DNA of 64,000 bases from Desulfobacterales bacterium (GCA_034003325.1 JAVEYW010000015.1:1-64000); one strand, 5' to 3'. Positions 49,598 through 58,746 are shown, numbered from the stretch's first letter. Notes: generated by a model from the letters alone, not told the origin. Program-made: numbers and translations.

Positions 49598-50407
49598 TCA
49601 CTTCGGCATATTCTCAGCGTCTGAAGCGGCGTCGGCATCCATTGAGGAACGCACGTCCACCAGCGGTTGTTGAGAAACCACCATAAACCCGCTTTGCGGG
49701 CGATCAAGCGAAACCAGCAAGATGATTACGACGGAAAACGAGATGGCCAAAATCGGCGTTGTCCATGATCTCCTGGACCCCCCGATGGCGATCATAAAGC
49801 CTACCCCGATCATGCCGAGAATGATAAGGACGCCGAGAGCCACCCAGATGCCGACGGGCATCCGCGCCTGTAGCCCGACAGCTACCCGTAAGGCGTGAAG
49901 ATCGATAAGCTGGTTCAGCGATTCGATATAGAGGGCGGCCACATCCGAGTTCATATCTTTTCGGGCATTCACGACCGCCATGTCCCAAAGCCGACGCTGA
50001 ATCCGACCTGACGCTGGCATGGTTTTGCGGATCTTTTTAAGGTCACGAGACTGAGCCGCTTCAATTCGAAAGTTCACATACTCCCTGAACAGCTTTACTG
50101 CTTCACCGCGATCCGGCTCAGGCAAAAAATCAGACCGCAAATAGGCGGTACGAATCGCGTTGGCTTCTTCGCGTACAAGCGCCTTGCGGGCATCATACCG
50201 GTCAGACACGATGCCGAATGTGAACGCCAGGAGGAACGCCAGCAATCCCAGATTGGCGCCTACAATGGCAGAGACCGATGATTCCTTCTCATTTTCAGGG
50301 CGCCGCAGAACGATACGCCCAAGCCCATATCCAGCTTCCAGGCATCCCACTACAAAACCGATGGTTAACAAAAAAAAGCCCCAAAGGGGTATTGCATCCA
50401 TATTCAT
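49598..50407 (-). CDS. DUF4239 (bestrophin-like) membrane protein
   Basis: 269 residues. Membrane helices at both ends: two at the N-terminus (PLWGFFLLTIGFVVGCLEAGY; GANLGLLAFLLAFTFGIV) and two near the C-terminus (GIWVALGVLIILGMIGVGFMIA; ILAISFSVVIILLVSLDRP). Between them lies a soluble helical part starting DRYDARKALVREEANAIRTAYLR, the DUF4239 signature; bestrophin-like channels are proposed relatives. ATG 50407 is preceded by AAAGGAA. Confidence 0.8.
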   Translation of the reverse strand: MNMDAIPLWGFFLLTIGFVVGCLEAGYGLGRIVLRRPENEKESSVSAIVGANLGLLAFLLAFTFGIVSDRYDARKALVREEANAIRTAYLRSDFLPEPDRGEAVKLFREYVNFRIEAAQSRDLKKIRKTMPASGRIQRRLWDMAVVNARKDMNSDVAALYIESLNQLIDLHALRVAVGLQARMPVGIWVALGVLIILGMIGVGFMIAIGGSRRSWTTPILAISFSVVIILLVSLDRPQSGFMVVSQQPLVDVRSSMDADAASDAENMPK

Positions 50408-50543
50408 CCGAGTTTCCTTTATGCGCCCCCATACTTCCTTTCCTGGGGTTGAGACGGTTTGCAAGGTTCCTGAGCAGTAAATATGGGGCAATCGCCAAAA
50501 CTAATGTTAAAACGAGTGCCTTACCCGGATAGAACCATTTCAA
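50408..50543 (-). CDS. Possible small membrane protein, weak
   Basis: A frame starting with MKWFYPGKALVLTLVLAIAPY and LLLRNLANRLNPRKG could encode one membrane helix with a basic tail. The SD (GGAGCG) is about 14 bases away, and the frame has no stop before running 100 bases into the DUF4239 gene (to 50295). Either a real small gene overlapping its neighbour or chance. Confidence 0.28.
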
Positions 50544-50590
50544 AATAAACGCTCCGCTTCCTCCGGAAGAAGCAATAGTCGCAATGGAGA

Positions 50591-51670
50591 TTACAAAGCG
50601 CGCCGGTCGGCTTGGCCGGCCGGCATCGTCGAGACATCTCTTTGTCGAATGCGCTGCGAGAAATCGGCGGCGGTGTCGGCTGCCCGGGCCCGGGCATTGA
50701 CATGCGCGCGACGCTTCAAATCGAAAAAAGGTAACTTGTTGTCCAGACGGCCCGTCTCGTAGAGATAGTCAGGGACATAACCGCTCATCAGAATCTTCCA
50801 GCTGAGCGGAATACGATCCGGATTGACATGGGTGTTCGTCCAGATATTGGTGGTACAATTGGTGGTCAGGCTGTTGTAAAACTCGGGCCGGGCCTTAAGC
50901 GAATTCAGTTTTTCCATGTACGCGAGAAACAGCCGGCGACCGTTTTCTATTGGGCCCTGTAAACGATAGACAAACACATCCTCCGGCGGGTCCTTGCGAT
51001 AGTTGGTGCGAAGCCGGATGACATCCCGCTCATCGGCCACCACATAGTAAAGCTCATATTGACGGAAAAACCCCTTGACCGTCGAGTAGCCTTCTCCCTT
51101 TTCTTTACGCGCCTCGATGGAAACGGCCAGGTACGCGCCATCCTCAAACCCGAAGCTAAGAAGGATATGGGCAATGGCAGGGCCCATCCAGTATACGGCC
51201 ACCACATCGACCGACTTTAATTGTCGCAGATCAAAGCGTCTGTCGTAATAGGCGACCGTAAAATCGGTCTCGCTTCGATAATCGCAATTGCGGATGTTAT
51301 GCACCGTGATGAAATCGCCGTCTATTTCCGCCCAGGAAAGCCGCGCCAGGTCCGGCAGCCAGTCCCGGTCATTGGAAGCCGGAATTGAGAAAAACCAGAA
51401 AAGCAACACGGCAAACACGGCCAAAAAGATCAGGAGGGACCGGGTCTTCAAGCGGCCTATCAGTAATACCCCGGCAGAGACGAGCCCGATACCGATAGCC
51501 GCCGGCAGCCGGAACCCCTCCGGCAGGTTGGAACAATAGACGAACAAGATTTCCCAGCCGGTAATGGCCGCAAGAATCGGAACCAACAGCGTCCATCCGA
51601 GCAGCCGAAAAAACTTTTTCGCCGGCGACCGGTAATCCGTGCCGGATGCAATGGCATGCCCCATAATCAT
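50591..51670 (-). CDS. Lnb-type DUF4105 membrane protein
   Basis: 359 residues. Three hydrophobic helices at the N-terminus (about 20-100) are followed by a periplasmic domain of the DUF4105 type (WAEIDGDFITVHNIRNCDYRSETDF, VYWMGPAIAHILLSFGF, then Tyr- and Cys-containing blocks with NSLTTNCTTNIWTNTHVN). A conserved Cys and His in these blocks suggest a papain-like peptidase fold, but activity has not been shown for most members. ATG 51670 has GAGGAG; a longer frame exists without an SD. Confidence 0.82.
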   Translation of the reverse strand: MIMGHAIASGTDYRSPAKKFFRLLGWTLLVPILAAITGWEILFVYCSNLPEGFRLPAAIGIGLVSAGVLLIGRLKTRSLLIFLAVFAVLLFWFFSIPASNDRDWLPDLARLSWAEIDGDFITVHNIRNCDYRSETDFTVAYYDRRFDLRQLKSVDVVAVYWMGPAIAHILLSFGFEDGAYLAVSIEARKEKGEGYSTVKGFFRQYELYYVVADERDVIRLRTNYRKDPPEDVFVYRLQGPIENGRRLFLAYMEKLNSLKARPEFYNSLTTNCTTNIWTNTHVNPDRIPLSWKILMSGYVPDYLYETGRLDNKLPFFDLKRRAHVNARARAADTAADFSQRIRQRDVSTMPAGQADRRAL

Positions 51671-51852
51671 TTTGCTCCTCGTGGCCTGTCCGGTGCGATC
51701 TTCAAGCATCCTTCCGGGAAAAAGCGCATTTCGGGTGTTATTCCGAATGCGCCAGGGAAGGAAGAAGCCGTACGTCTCCCCGTGATCGAAACCGGTCAGG
51801 GGAGACGCATCCTTCATTAAAAGGAAAGACTATCCGTGGAATAGTCGACAAC

Positions 51853-52557
51853 CTACTTAAGAAGTACCATATCCACGCGGCGGTTCTTGGCACGGCCTTC
51901 TTTTGTCGTGTTCGGGGCGACGGGGTTTTCAACTCCGAAGCTCACCGTTTTGAGACGATCGGCACTGATGCCCTTGGATGTCAGATACCCGAACACCGAT
52001 TCGGCCCTTCGCTCACCCAGTTTCTGGTTGTAGGCTTTAGCCCCCAGGTCGCAGGTGTGGCCCTGAAGTTCCAGCACCACCTCCGGATTATCCACCATGA
52101 TCTTTGCCGCCCTGTCCAGTTCCTCCCTGGCTGAATCGGTCAAATCCGCACTATCAAAATTGAAATACACCGAGTGAAAGCTGATGGGTTGCCTTGCCGG
52201 TGGCTGGGGAGGCGCCATCGGTGCGGGAGCAGGCGGCGGAGCCGGTGCGGGCGGCGGCTGACATGCCTTCGCCTCATTGGCCAGGTTTCTGGCATCGGAC
52301 AACATCCCCAACGCTTTATCGGTTTGGCACCCCCAATAAATATTCATTGCTTCCGTGGCCATCGCTTCCGCTTGCGTAATTTTTTCGGGGCAGTACTTTG
52401 CGCCATCCGATTGTTTAGCACTTGCAATGGCTTCCTCTGTCTGCGAAACGTCGGGCGGCAAGAGAACAGCCTTGTCGGCAACCCCGAAATGAGATTTCGC
52501 GCACCCGCTTATCCCCATAAGCAGCACCAAAACAACCAAAACCGAATTCTTCCTCAT
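51853..52557 (-). CDS. OmpA-family lipoprotein (Pal-like)
   Basis: 234 residues with a lipoprotein signal ending in MGISGC (C19). A short helical DUF4398-like part follows (KQSDGAKYCPEKITQAEAMATEAMN), then a Pro/Ala linker, and a C-terminal OmpA domain (FNFDSADLTDSAREELDRAA, LELQGHTCDLG, YNQKLGERRAESVFGYL, KNRRVDMVLLK) that binds peptidoglycan. It anchors the outer membrane to the wall. SD AAGGAG. Similar lipoproteins are common next to SYLF and DUF proteins in this group. Confidence 0.9.
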   Translation of the reverse strand: MRKNSVLVVLVLLMGISGCAKSHFGVADKAVLLPPDVSQTEEAIASAKQSDGAKYCPEKITQAEAMATEAMNIYWGCQTDKALGMLSDARNLANEAKACQPPPAPAPPPAPAPMAPPQPPARQPISFHSVYFNFDSADLTDSAREELDRAAKIMVDNPEVVLELQGHTCDLGAKAYNQKLGERRAESVFGYLTSKGISADRLKTVSFGVENPVAPNTTKEGRAKNRRVDMVLLK

Positions 52558-52666
52558 CTTGTTATCTCCTTGTCAATTATTGAAAAACGTGTTGCCGTCC
52601 TATGACTGAATCCCATCTGAAATTGACACCTTACAGAATGGATTGGCGGCAAAACAATGCCATTCG

Positions 52667-53230
52667 TCATTCGGGCGTGATCTTCGTAATTTTGGATCCC
52701 TGTATTCCCAGGCCTGCCATTAACCCCTTTTGATCAAAGAAAAAGACATAAATCCCTTCTTTGGCCGTCGTTGTGCTTAACGATCGCGCGATTCCTTCAT
52801 CCACCACGGTAATATTGGGGCCAACCCCAATCTCCCACCCATCGCTCTTGTTCAGATACGCAAGAGACGCTTCATCCATGAAAAACATGGCGTAACCGAA
52901 TTTCTGAGCGCCCGCCTGCAATCCATAGGAGGCGGCGACGGTATTGTAGTAACCGGTGGTTTTACCTTTTTTTAAAAGGGCGCCCTCTCCATATTGCCCT
53001 CCCACGATGAATCCTCCTTTATAGATACCCGGGAAAACCAATATCCCTTTTGCGAGCCGGGAAAGATCCTTGGCTGTGGGTGTCTTTGCATACAGTATTT
53101 CCAGCGCCTCATTCACCGCCGCATCTATCTCCGCGGCACTTTTCGCCATGGCGGGCCGGTTGAATGCGGCAATGCTGCAAATGGCCATTATTATGGTTAC
53201 AACAACCGAAAAACGAAGTATGGTGCGCAT
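52667..53230 (-). CDS. SYLF (Ysc84-like) lipid-binding protein, secreted
   Basis: 187 residues; signal peptide to about AMAKS. The SYLF domain covers the rest: LAKGILVFPGIYKGGFIVGGQYGEGALL, YYNTVAASYGLQAGAQKFGYAMFFM, TVVDEGIARSLSTTTAKEGIYVFFFDQKGLMAGLGIQGSKI. SYLF proteins bind phosphoinositides or lipids in eukaryotes; bacterial exported forms have unknown roles. SD AAAGGAGAG. Monocistronic, separated from neighbours by about 90-110 bp. Confidence 0.9.
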   Translation of the reverse strand: MRTILRFSVVVTIIMAICSIAAFNRPAMAKSAAEIDAAVNEALEILYAKTPTAKDLSRLAKGILVFPGIYKGGFIVGGQYGEGALLKKGKTTGYYNTVAASYGLQAGAQKFGYAMFFMDEASLAYLNKSDGWEIGVGPNITVVDEGIARSLSTTTAKEGIYVFFFDQKGLMAGLGIQGSKITKITPE

Positions 53231-53319
53231 AAAACTCTCCTTTTTAGTTTTGGGTAAGTGGGTGTATCCCCTTTTGCCGGCGGGTGAACCTTCCGGCGAA
53301 CACAGACTAAAAATGCGGG

Positions 53320-55740
53320 CTATCGTCCTCGCCTGCCGCCGCCTCCGCCCCCTCTGCCGCCGAAGGAGGAGGAGCCGCCCCCCGACCCTCTACCGCCGAA
53401 GGATGAGCCGGATGATCGTTCCTTGCTGACACGCTGGCTCATCTGATTTCCGCGCTGACGGGCCTGCGCCTGAGATTCCAAACTCCGCGCCGACTCCCGG
53501 GATACTGAGCTTCTGGAAGCGGTTGACGGCTGCCGGGTCTGCGCCATTGAGGAAGATGAAGGTTGACGGGTCTGTGCCGTTGTGGCGGACTTTCCCCCAG
53601 AGGTCGAAGACTGAGCCCGGCTTCCTGTGGAAGCGGATGTCGATGCCGCAGAAGCACTCCTGGGTTGTTGCGGCTTGTTTACCGACTGCCAGCCGTTGCC
53701 GGTATTGCTGCTCCAGTTGCCGGAGCCGTCCTTTTTATAAACCGTGCCGTCTTTACCGGCATACACATTATTCTTCCCCTTGACGACCGCACCTTGACTG
53801 TTTTGCGTGTTCCACCCGACAGCACCCGTACCCCGGTTCGTCTGAACGCCGCCAACCGTCCCGTAAGCGTTGCTTCGGTACCCCCCCCGTACGGCGGTTC
53901 CCGTGGACGGATTATAAGCCACGCCTCTTCCGGCCGATCCGTAAGCGGTATTGATACTGCCTGCCCGCGCCCGCGCGCCCGTGTAAGGATTATAGGCCTG
54001 CCGAACCGACGCGCTGCCCGCGGGTCCGTATGCGTAAGCGCCACGGGAATAGGTTCCCGAGTACGGATTGTATCTCGCCGCAGCCCCAGCGCCACCGTAA
54101 GGACCATATACCGCGGCGCCTCTGTAATAGCCGCCGTAGGCATAGCTGTACCGCGCGCCGCAGCCATAGGAGTAGGGTACCGGATACGGCGGGTAATAAC
54201 CGTAGTGATCGTCGTGGTGGTCCGCGATGATCGCCCCCATAATCATTCCGGCGCCAAACATGAGCACCCCGTTTGCCGCCACGTATTCGCCGCTGTAACC
54301 GGCTGTTTGCGAGTAAACGACCGTCGTCGGGGTCGTGTTTTGAACCACGACATATGTCACGTTATGTGTGGGATGGGAGGCGGGGATGGTGTAGATCGCC
54401 TGGGGGACGCTCTTGCAATAGGTCCACGGGCCGGTAGCGGCGCTGCCGCAGAACCAAACGCCCTGGTCACAGCAATAATAACCGCCATCGACGAAAAAAA
54501 CCGATTGGGGAGAGTTCGCGGCGTATTGAACCGTGGTAGAGGGTATCTGTTCGAACTTCGGCTCGCCACTGTAGCCAACCTCTACGGCCGCCGGCTTTGA
54601 TACATCCACGGCTGTGGTAGCTGGCACGGAAGCGAGCAGCACCGCATCCCTCGCCTCCACGGTCCCGGGAACAGAGGCCTTAACGAAGGCAGCCGGATCA
54701 CTGTCCGGAATCCGGGCAAAATCCCCGGGCAGATCCAGGCTGGCAACCGTCCAGGGGCCATCGAGGCCAGCGGCTCTGAACCATCGGCCGGCGATAAGAA
54801 GATAATAGGTTTTATCACCGGAGAAGAGAAACACGGGGATGTCCGTGTTCGCGACCCGCATCAGCTTCGTGCCGGGGATCGGACTGAAGCTCGGCTCGCC
54901 CGCCGTTACCAAAAGCTCCGCGGGTTCAGTGCTTACGAATACCACGGGCGGGTTCTGGTCCCGCTTTCCAGGCACTTGCTGACGCACATCGGCCCAGTTG
55001 TCATCCTGTGGCAGAGAAGATAACCCGGCCGGCAGAGCTTCTGCCGGACGCCATGATCCCTTCACTGCATCCGCCGTGGCGAGCCAGTTATCGCCGTTTA
55101 GCAGGTAATACCGCTGCCCAGTTGCGTCGTAGAACACATCCCAATTGGTGTTCACGGCAAACATGAGCTCGGTCTTATCTTTTTCGACGGGTTTCAGCTC
55201 CGGCTCCCCCAGAAACATCACGAGAATAGCGGGCTTTTGGCTGTAAAATATTTTTGGCGGATCCAGATTCAATTCGACCGCCTGCTGCTGCGGCTGCTGA
55301 TCAGGATCGAGATACGCCAGCACCCGGTCCAGAGAAACCGTCAGGGTCCGGGAGGGCGGATGCAGCTCATCCACAACCTTTTCCAGGGAAGTCGCTTCCG
55401 CCTCCGAGGTGTTCGGAAACCGCATCTCTCGTTTTTTGGGGACCATGTCCACGACACGCTCGGCATGGTCTACAACGGTATCCGCGTCTATTTCTACGAC
55501 CCCCAGCTTCTCTTGTTGAGAAGGTCCGGTCTTGACGGCGATGGCGAAACGACAGCGAAGATCTTTGTAATCATTCCAGTAGTCCACCTGGGGCTGATAG
55601 ACCGTCAACTGCTTGCCGTTTTTTTCAAACACTCTCGGCCAGCCGGGATCAGCGGGGGGCGCCTCCTCCGAGGCGGCAACGCCCGATGCCGACACCATCA
55701 CCATCAGCACCAGATGAATAAGGATCTTATATGATTTCAT
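53320..55740 (-). CDS. Large Gly/Ser-rich secreted protein (carbohydrate-binding-like annotation group)
   Basis: 806 residues with a signal peptide. The N-terminal 450 residues contain three or four similar modules (GEPELKPVEKDKTELMFAVNTNWDVFYDATGQRYYLL; GEPSFSPIPGTKLMRVANTDIPVFLF; GEPKFEQIPSTTVQYAANSPQSVFFV), each a GEP..F/L start, T..M/Y.ANT and a Tyr-rich strand. The rest is Tyr/Gly-rich then Ser/Arg/Gly-rich, ending in GGGGGRRGR. Proteins of this make-up are often labelled carbohydrate-binding, without proof. Low complexity suggests a surface adhesin or a matrix protein. Confidence 0.8.
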   Translation of the reverse strand: MKSYKILIHLVLMVMVSASGVAASEEAPPADPGWPRVFEKNGKQLTVYQPQVDYWNDYKDLRCRFAIAVKTGPSQQEKLGVVEIDADTVVDHAERVVDMVPKKREMRFPNTSEAEATSLEKVVDELHPPSRTLTVSLDRVLAYLDPDQQPQQQAVELNLDPPKIFYSQKPAILVMFLGEPELKPVEKDKTELMFAVNTNWDVFYDATGQRYYLLNGDNWLATADAVKGSWRPAEALPAGLSSLPQDDNWADVRQQVPGKRDQNPPVVFVSTEPAELLVTAGEPSFSPIPGTKLMRVANTDIPVFLFSGDKTYYLLIAGRWFRAAGLDGPWTVASLDLPGDFARIPDSDPAAFVKASVPGTVEARDAVLLASVPATTAVDVSKPAAVEVGYSGEPKFEQIPSTTVQYAANSPQSVFFVDGGYYCCDQGVWFCGSAATGPWTYCKSVPQAIYTIPASHPTHNVTYVVVQNTTPTTVVYSQTAGYSGEYVAANGVLMFGAGMIMGAIIADHHDDHYGYYPPYPVPYSYGCGARYSYAYGGYYRGAAVYGPYGGAGAAARYNPYSGTYSRGAYAYGPAGSASVRQAYNPYTGARARAGSINTAYGSAGRGVAYNPSTGTAVRGGYRSNAYGTVGGVQTNRGTGAVGWNTQNSQGAVVKGKNNVYAGKDGTVYKKDGSGNWSSNTGNGWQSVNKPQQPRSASAASTSASTGSRAQSSTSGGKSATTAQTRQPSSSSMAQTRQPSTASRSSVSRESARSLESQAQARQRGNQMSQRVSKERSSGSSFGGRGSGGGSSSFGGRGGGGGGRRGR

Positions 55741-55913
55741 CTTGTCTCCTTTTCACCTTGCAACGCATTACACGGCGCGTTGCAAGGAGTTGACCCGATA
55801 CCGGCGCCCGGCTGCACGTTATCCTTCAAATGCCGGCGGCTATTCCCGCCACCCGCAGTAGAGGACGCGGCGCGCCGCGCGCCTCCTGCGGGGTGAAGGA
55901 TCCATCCGTGCGC

Positions 55914-56600
55914 TTATTTTGCGCCGTGGGCTCCGTCCATGAATAATTTGATTCGCTCTCCCCAGAACTTGAAAGCCTCTTCGGCCGATCCCCACTTGCT
56001 GAACCTTTCCGAGAAAGCAGCGCTTCTATCGTCCTTGGCGACGGCAACCACATCGTTTGTCGCCGAGTCAAGCGCCATAAATTCGATACTCGTGGCGCCT
56101 GATCCGGACCATGAGCCCGTGGCACCCTTCTTGACGAGACTAAGACCCAGTCCAACCGGAACAACCGAGGTAATGCCGCTCATAACCGGACTACTCGACT
56201 TCAAATCCGTGACGGCGATGCGAAGGCGCAAAACGTCGGGACCGGGGTCGCCCACGATCGGGTATTTCTCATTGAGGGCGTTGATAATCTGCAGATTAAA
56301 CGCGTCAGCCAACTCCTTCAGTTCCTGTGGATCCATGCCTTTATACTTAGAATCCGCGGCAAAAAAGAAAATAACGCTATCGAGCATAACCTTGTTGTAT
56401 TTTCCGAAATCGACCCCCGGCTTCAGCCAGCGCATCTTCACCCCGTCCTTTGGGCCGGGTCCCAGATTTTTGGCGTACTCACCGAGAAACTCTGTCGCCG
56501 CCTGATCCGCCGCCACTACCGCTGATGAAGTGACCGTGACAAAACCAAAAAGCACCAACCCGAAAACTATCGCCCAAATCGCCTGACCTGTTTTTTTCAT
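55914..56600 (-). CDS. DUF3313-type secreted protein
   Basis: 228 residues; signal peptide to about VVAAD. DUF3313 features: MRWLKPGVDFGKYNKVMLDSVIFFF, MDPQELKELADAFNLQIINAL, DPGPDVLRLRIAVTDLKSSSP, and the C-terminal RFSKWGSAEEAFKFWGERIKLF. Family members are usually lipoproteins; this one lacks a lipobox Cys. Function unknown. SD GAAAGAAAC is moderate. It is between other exported proteins and probably monocistronic. Confidence 0.78.
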   Translation of the reverse strand: MKKTGQAIWAIVFGLVLFGFVTVTSSAVVAADQAATEFLGEYAKNLGPGPKDGVKMRWLKPGVDFGKYNKVMLDSVIFFFAADSKYKGMDPQELKELADAFNLQIINALNEKYPIVGDPGPDVLRLRIAVTDLKSSSPVMSGITSVVPVGLGLSLVKKGATGSWSGSGATSIEFMALDSATNDVVAVAKDDRSAAFSERFSKWGSAEEAFKFWGERIKLFMDGAHGAK

Positions 56601-56687
56601 GTTTCTTTCCTTTCTTTTGGTTTCAGTATGTTACACTGGATAAAGAGTCCCTTTTTCTCATCACTCTTTTGCGGCTGCCGACTTTCT

Positions 56688-57194
56688 TTACTTCATCAAA
56701 GGGATGTTCGCAGCCAGTGCATATTGCATAATGGCCTGAATCTTGTTTTCAATCTGATAGTACCGCGCCACTTTGATCGCCGGTAAGGCCTTTTGAAATT
56801 TCGGCAGGTAGTAGGTTCGCAATGTCAGACGTTCCTTCTCCAGAACAATGGATCGATCTAAAAGGTTTTTGGCGGTTTGTTCGGTCATGCTTTGATAATT
56901 TTCGGCATACTCCCCGATCAGTTTTCCTATCTTTTCATTTACTTTTGTCAAATCGGCCTGATACTCTTGGTAAATCGGCCAGAAGGCCTTACCTTCGGTT
57001 TCCGTTAGCTCCATATTTGCGGCCACGACGAGTTTTTTATCGGCCCGGACTTTTTCCCGAAGAATTTCCATATTGGTTGAATCGGAACCCTTTTTATCGG
57101 TTGCTGTTTCTTCTGCACGGACTGGTGCGGAAACCAGCGATAGAGCCACTATCAATACTGCGATTATGCCGGTAACTCTCAGGTGAACTTTCAT
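56688..57194 (-). CDS. Small secreted helical protein, unknown
   Basis: 168 residues: signal peptide (about 1-27), then an almost entirely helical mature part (LREKVRADKKLVVAANMELTETEGKAFWPIYQEYQADLTKVNEKIGKLI). The ELTETEGKAFWPIYQEYQ segment resembles proteins related to the Spy/CpxP-like LTXXQ group or transcription-linked helpers, but I cannot assign it. ATG 57194 has AGGGAG four bases upstream; ATG 57209 is five codons further. Near the DUF3313 gene, perhaps co-regulated. Confidence 0.72.
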   Translation of the reverse strand: MKVHLRVTGIIAVLIVALSLVSAPVRAEETATDKKGSDSTNMEILREKVRADKKLVVAANMELTETEGKAFWPIYQEYQADLTKVNEKIGKLIGEYAENYQSMTEQTAKNLLDRSIVLEKERLTLRTYYLPKFQKALPAIKVARYYQIENKIQAIMQYALAANIPLMK

Positions 57195-57311
57195 TTTTCT
57201 CCCTTTCATGTTTGTTTAATCAATTTTCAACCTATTCTTTATATTGACCGGAAGCCTGAAGGCGATTGCCGGTCAATGCGCTACGGTTTATGGATATTAG
57301 AGACCACGCTT

Positions 57312-57432
57312 TCATACTCTTTGTCAGAAACATGCATGTTTTTGCGGGTTTCTTCGCCGAAGATGAAAGATGCCTTTTTTGCATCCCGGCTTCCTGGCTT
57401 CCCGGCTTCCCAGCAATCCGGCTTTGCCGGAT
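57312..57432 (-). repeat. Dispersed repeat, copy F
   Basis: On the minus strand: ATCCGGC-AAA-GCCGGAT (57432-57416), four 8-bp units (GCTGGGAA, GCCGGGAA, GCCAGGAA, GCCGGGAT), GCAAAAAAGGCATCTTTCATC, a second weaker hairpin and ATGTTTCTGACAAAG. It begins within the stop codon of the beta-barrel gene, just as copy C does after ligA. Confidence 0.88.
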
Positions 57433-58268
57433 TAAAACTTGAACCGCACGCCGACCAGCGGACCGCTGACGTCCAGGCTGTCGAGTACTTTATTTTCTTC
57501 AAACTGCCACTCCAGATACCGATAGGCCGCAATTACGTCCACTCGGCAGAACCTGTAGCCGATACCTGTCATTGCCTGCCAGGTTAAGTCGCTATCCCCG
57601 GCACCGATATCGGCGTAGAACGGGAAATACCAATGCTTGGTCAGGTTAAAATCACCCCTGATGCCGCCTATGCCGTCCCAATTATCTGCCGATTCAGAAA
57701 TGTTTCTGTCTCTTGCACTCACCGGTCCGGTGACATTGAGACTCAGCTCGGACTTAAGATAGAGATAACGTGCACCCCCTAATATCTCCATCCTGAAAGC
57801 GCCGGTGTCGATGAAGCGGTAGCCAATGGCCGGCGTAACAACCCAGGCCTCCAAATCCACATCGGCTCTCGCCTTGATTCCGGGCCGGCCGGGCACCCCA
57901 ATCATGCCGTCGTTTTCCTCATTCAAATTCAAATACATCAGATCCGTCGCGATGTGCCATTTGCCGTTGAGCGCATGGATACCCCCTAAAGCGGCGAACT
58001 CCAGGTTGTCGATGACGTCGTCGACTGGAATATCGATATCGTCCCCGCCGGCGGTTTCTCCGCCGATGGCGATCGCCCACAAGTATAGATCGCCGTTAAC
58101 TTGCCAACCGCCATCCCCTTCCGTTTGCCCCGCGGTCGCACGGGCCGGTATGACGGCGACCAGTACGAAAAGCATAAAAAGAAGAAAAGCACACCCTCTC
58201 GACATTCCTGTGCCCGCCCATCCGTTATGATTGCGGTTCCCTGAAAAACGCCTCCATTTTTTTTTCAT
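57432..58268 (-). CDS. Outer-membrane beta-barrel protein
   Basis: 278 residues with a long basic signal region (MKKKWRRFSGNRNHNGWAGT, then a hydrophobic segment to about ARATAG). The mature protein has alternating strands (WQVNGDLYLWAIAI, KWHIATDLMYLNLNEEND, AWVVTPAIGYRFIDTGAFRMEILGGARYLYL, MTGIGYRFCRVDVIAAYRYLEW) and ends with FKF, typical of barrels of about 8-10 strands. No transport role is visible. SD GGGGGA. Its stop codon abuts dispersed repeat copy F. Confidence 0.8.
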   Translation of the reverse strand: MKKKWRRFSGNRNHNGWAGTGMSRGCAFLLFMLFVLVAVIPARATAGQTEGDGGWQVNGDLYLWAIAIGGETAGGDDIDIPVDDVIDNLEFAALGGIHALNGKWHIATDLMYLNLNEENDGMIGVPGRPGIKARADVDLEAWVVTPAIGYRFIDTGAFRMEILGGARYLYLKSELSLNVTGPVSARDRNISESADNWDGIGGIRGDFNLTKHWYFPFYADIGAGDSDLTWQAMTGIGYRFCRVDVIAAYRYLEWQFEENKVLDSLDVSGPLVGVRFKF

Positions 58269-58389
58269 TATATCCCCCATGATGTTCGTTTACGCCTGTG
58301 ATCTTATATCAGCCGATGTCCTTAATTCCTCAAAATTTAAAAAAACTCCCCTTTTTTCTTCCGTTAAACCTCGGTCGTTCAATGCTTTT

Positions 58390-58476
58390 CCCGGCCCAAC
58401 TCGCGGGATAGCTCCGTCAGCCGCGCACGGGTCGGGTGTTGATTTGGTACGGCAGAGGACAGCTGTGATCGGACAT
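58390..58476 (-). pseudogene. 5' stub of a GH13 gene
   Basis: ATG at 58476 with a strong SD (GAGGAGGG), then MSDHSCPLPYQINTR like the start of the intact GH13 gene at 44677. A 5-bp duplication (ACCCG) shifts the frame and gives a stop after 19 codons; homology ends at 58390. It sits just after the complete GH63-like gene, in the same order as at the other locus. Confidence 0.85.
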
Positions 58477-58746
58477 GTTCCCTCCTCAAATCCCTCCGGC
58501 CGGTTCTCCGCCCACCTGCTCTCTGATGAGCCGGGTCACCATGCGCGAACGTTCGGTTTCCAGGAGGGATTTGGTATCGACGCGTCCGAAGATGTCCATG
58601 AGCAAAGCGACCAGACCGGTCCACCCCGTCTGATGGCTGGCCCCGAGTCCCGCGCCGTTGTCACCGTGAAAGTACTCATGAAACAGGATCAGATCTCGCC
58701 AATGCGGATCTTCCTGGAACCTGGCCATCCCGCCGTAGACCGGACG
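58390..58746 (-). repeat. Long direct repeat, copy 2 (GH63 end / GH13 start)
   Basis: 357 bp matching 44596-44947 (352 bp); the size difference equals the 5-bp duplication in the GH13 stub. Both copies have the same orientation. Confidence 0.9.

Noticed and set aside
53563..54600. 345-residue plus-strand ORF rich in Arg/Gly
   Set aside because: Antisense of the Gly/Ser-rich protein, a common effect of high-GC low-complexity coding sequence.
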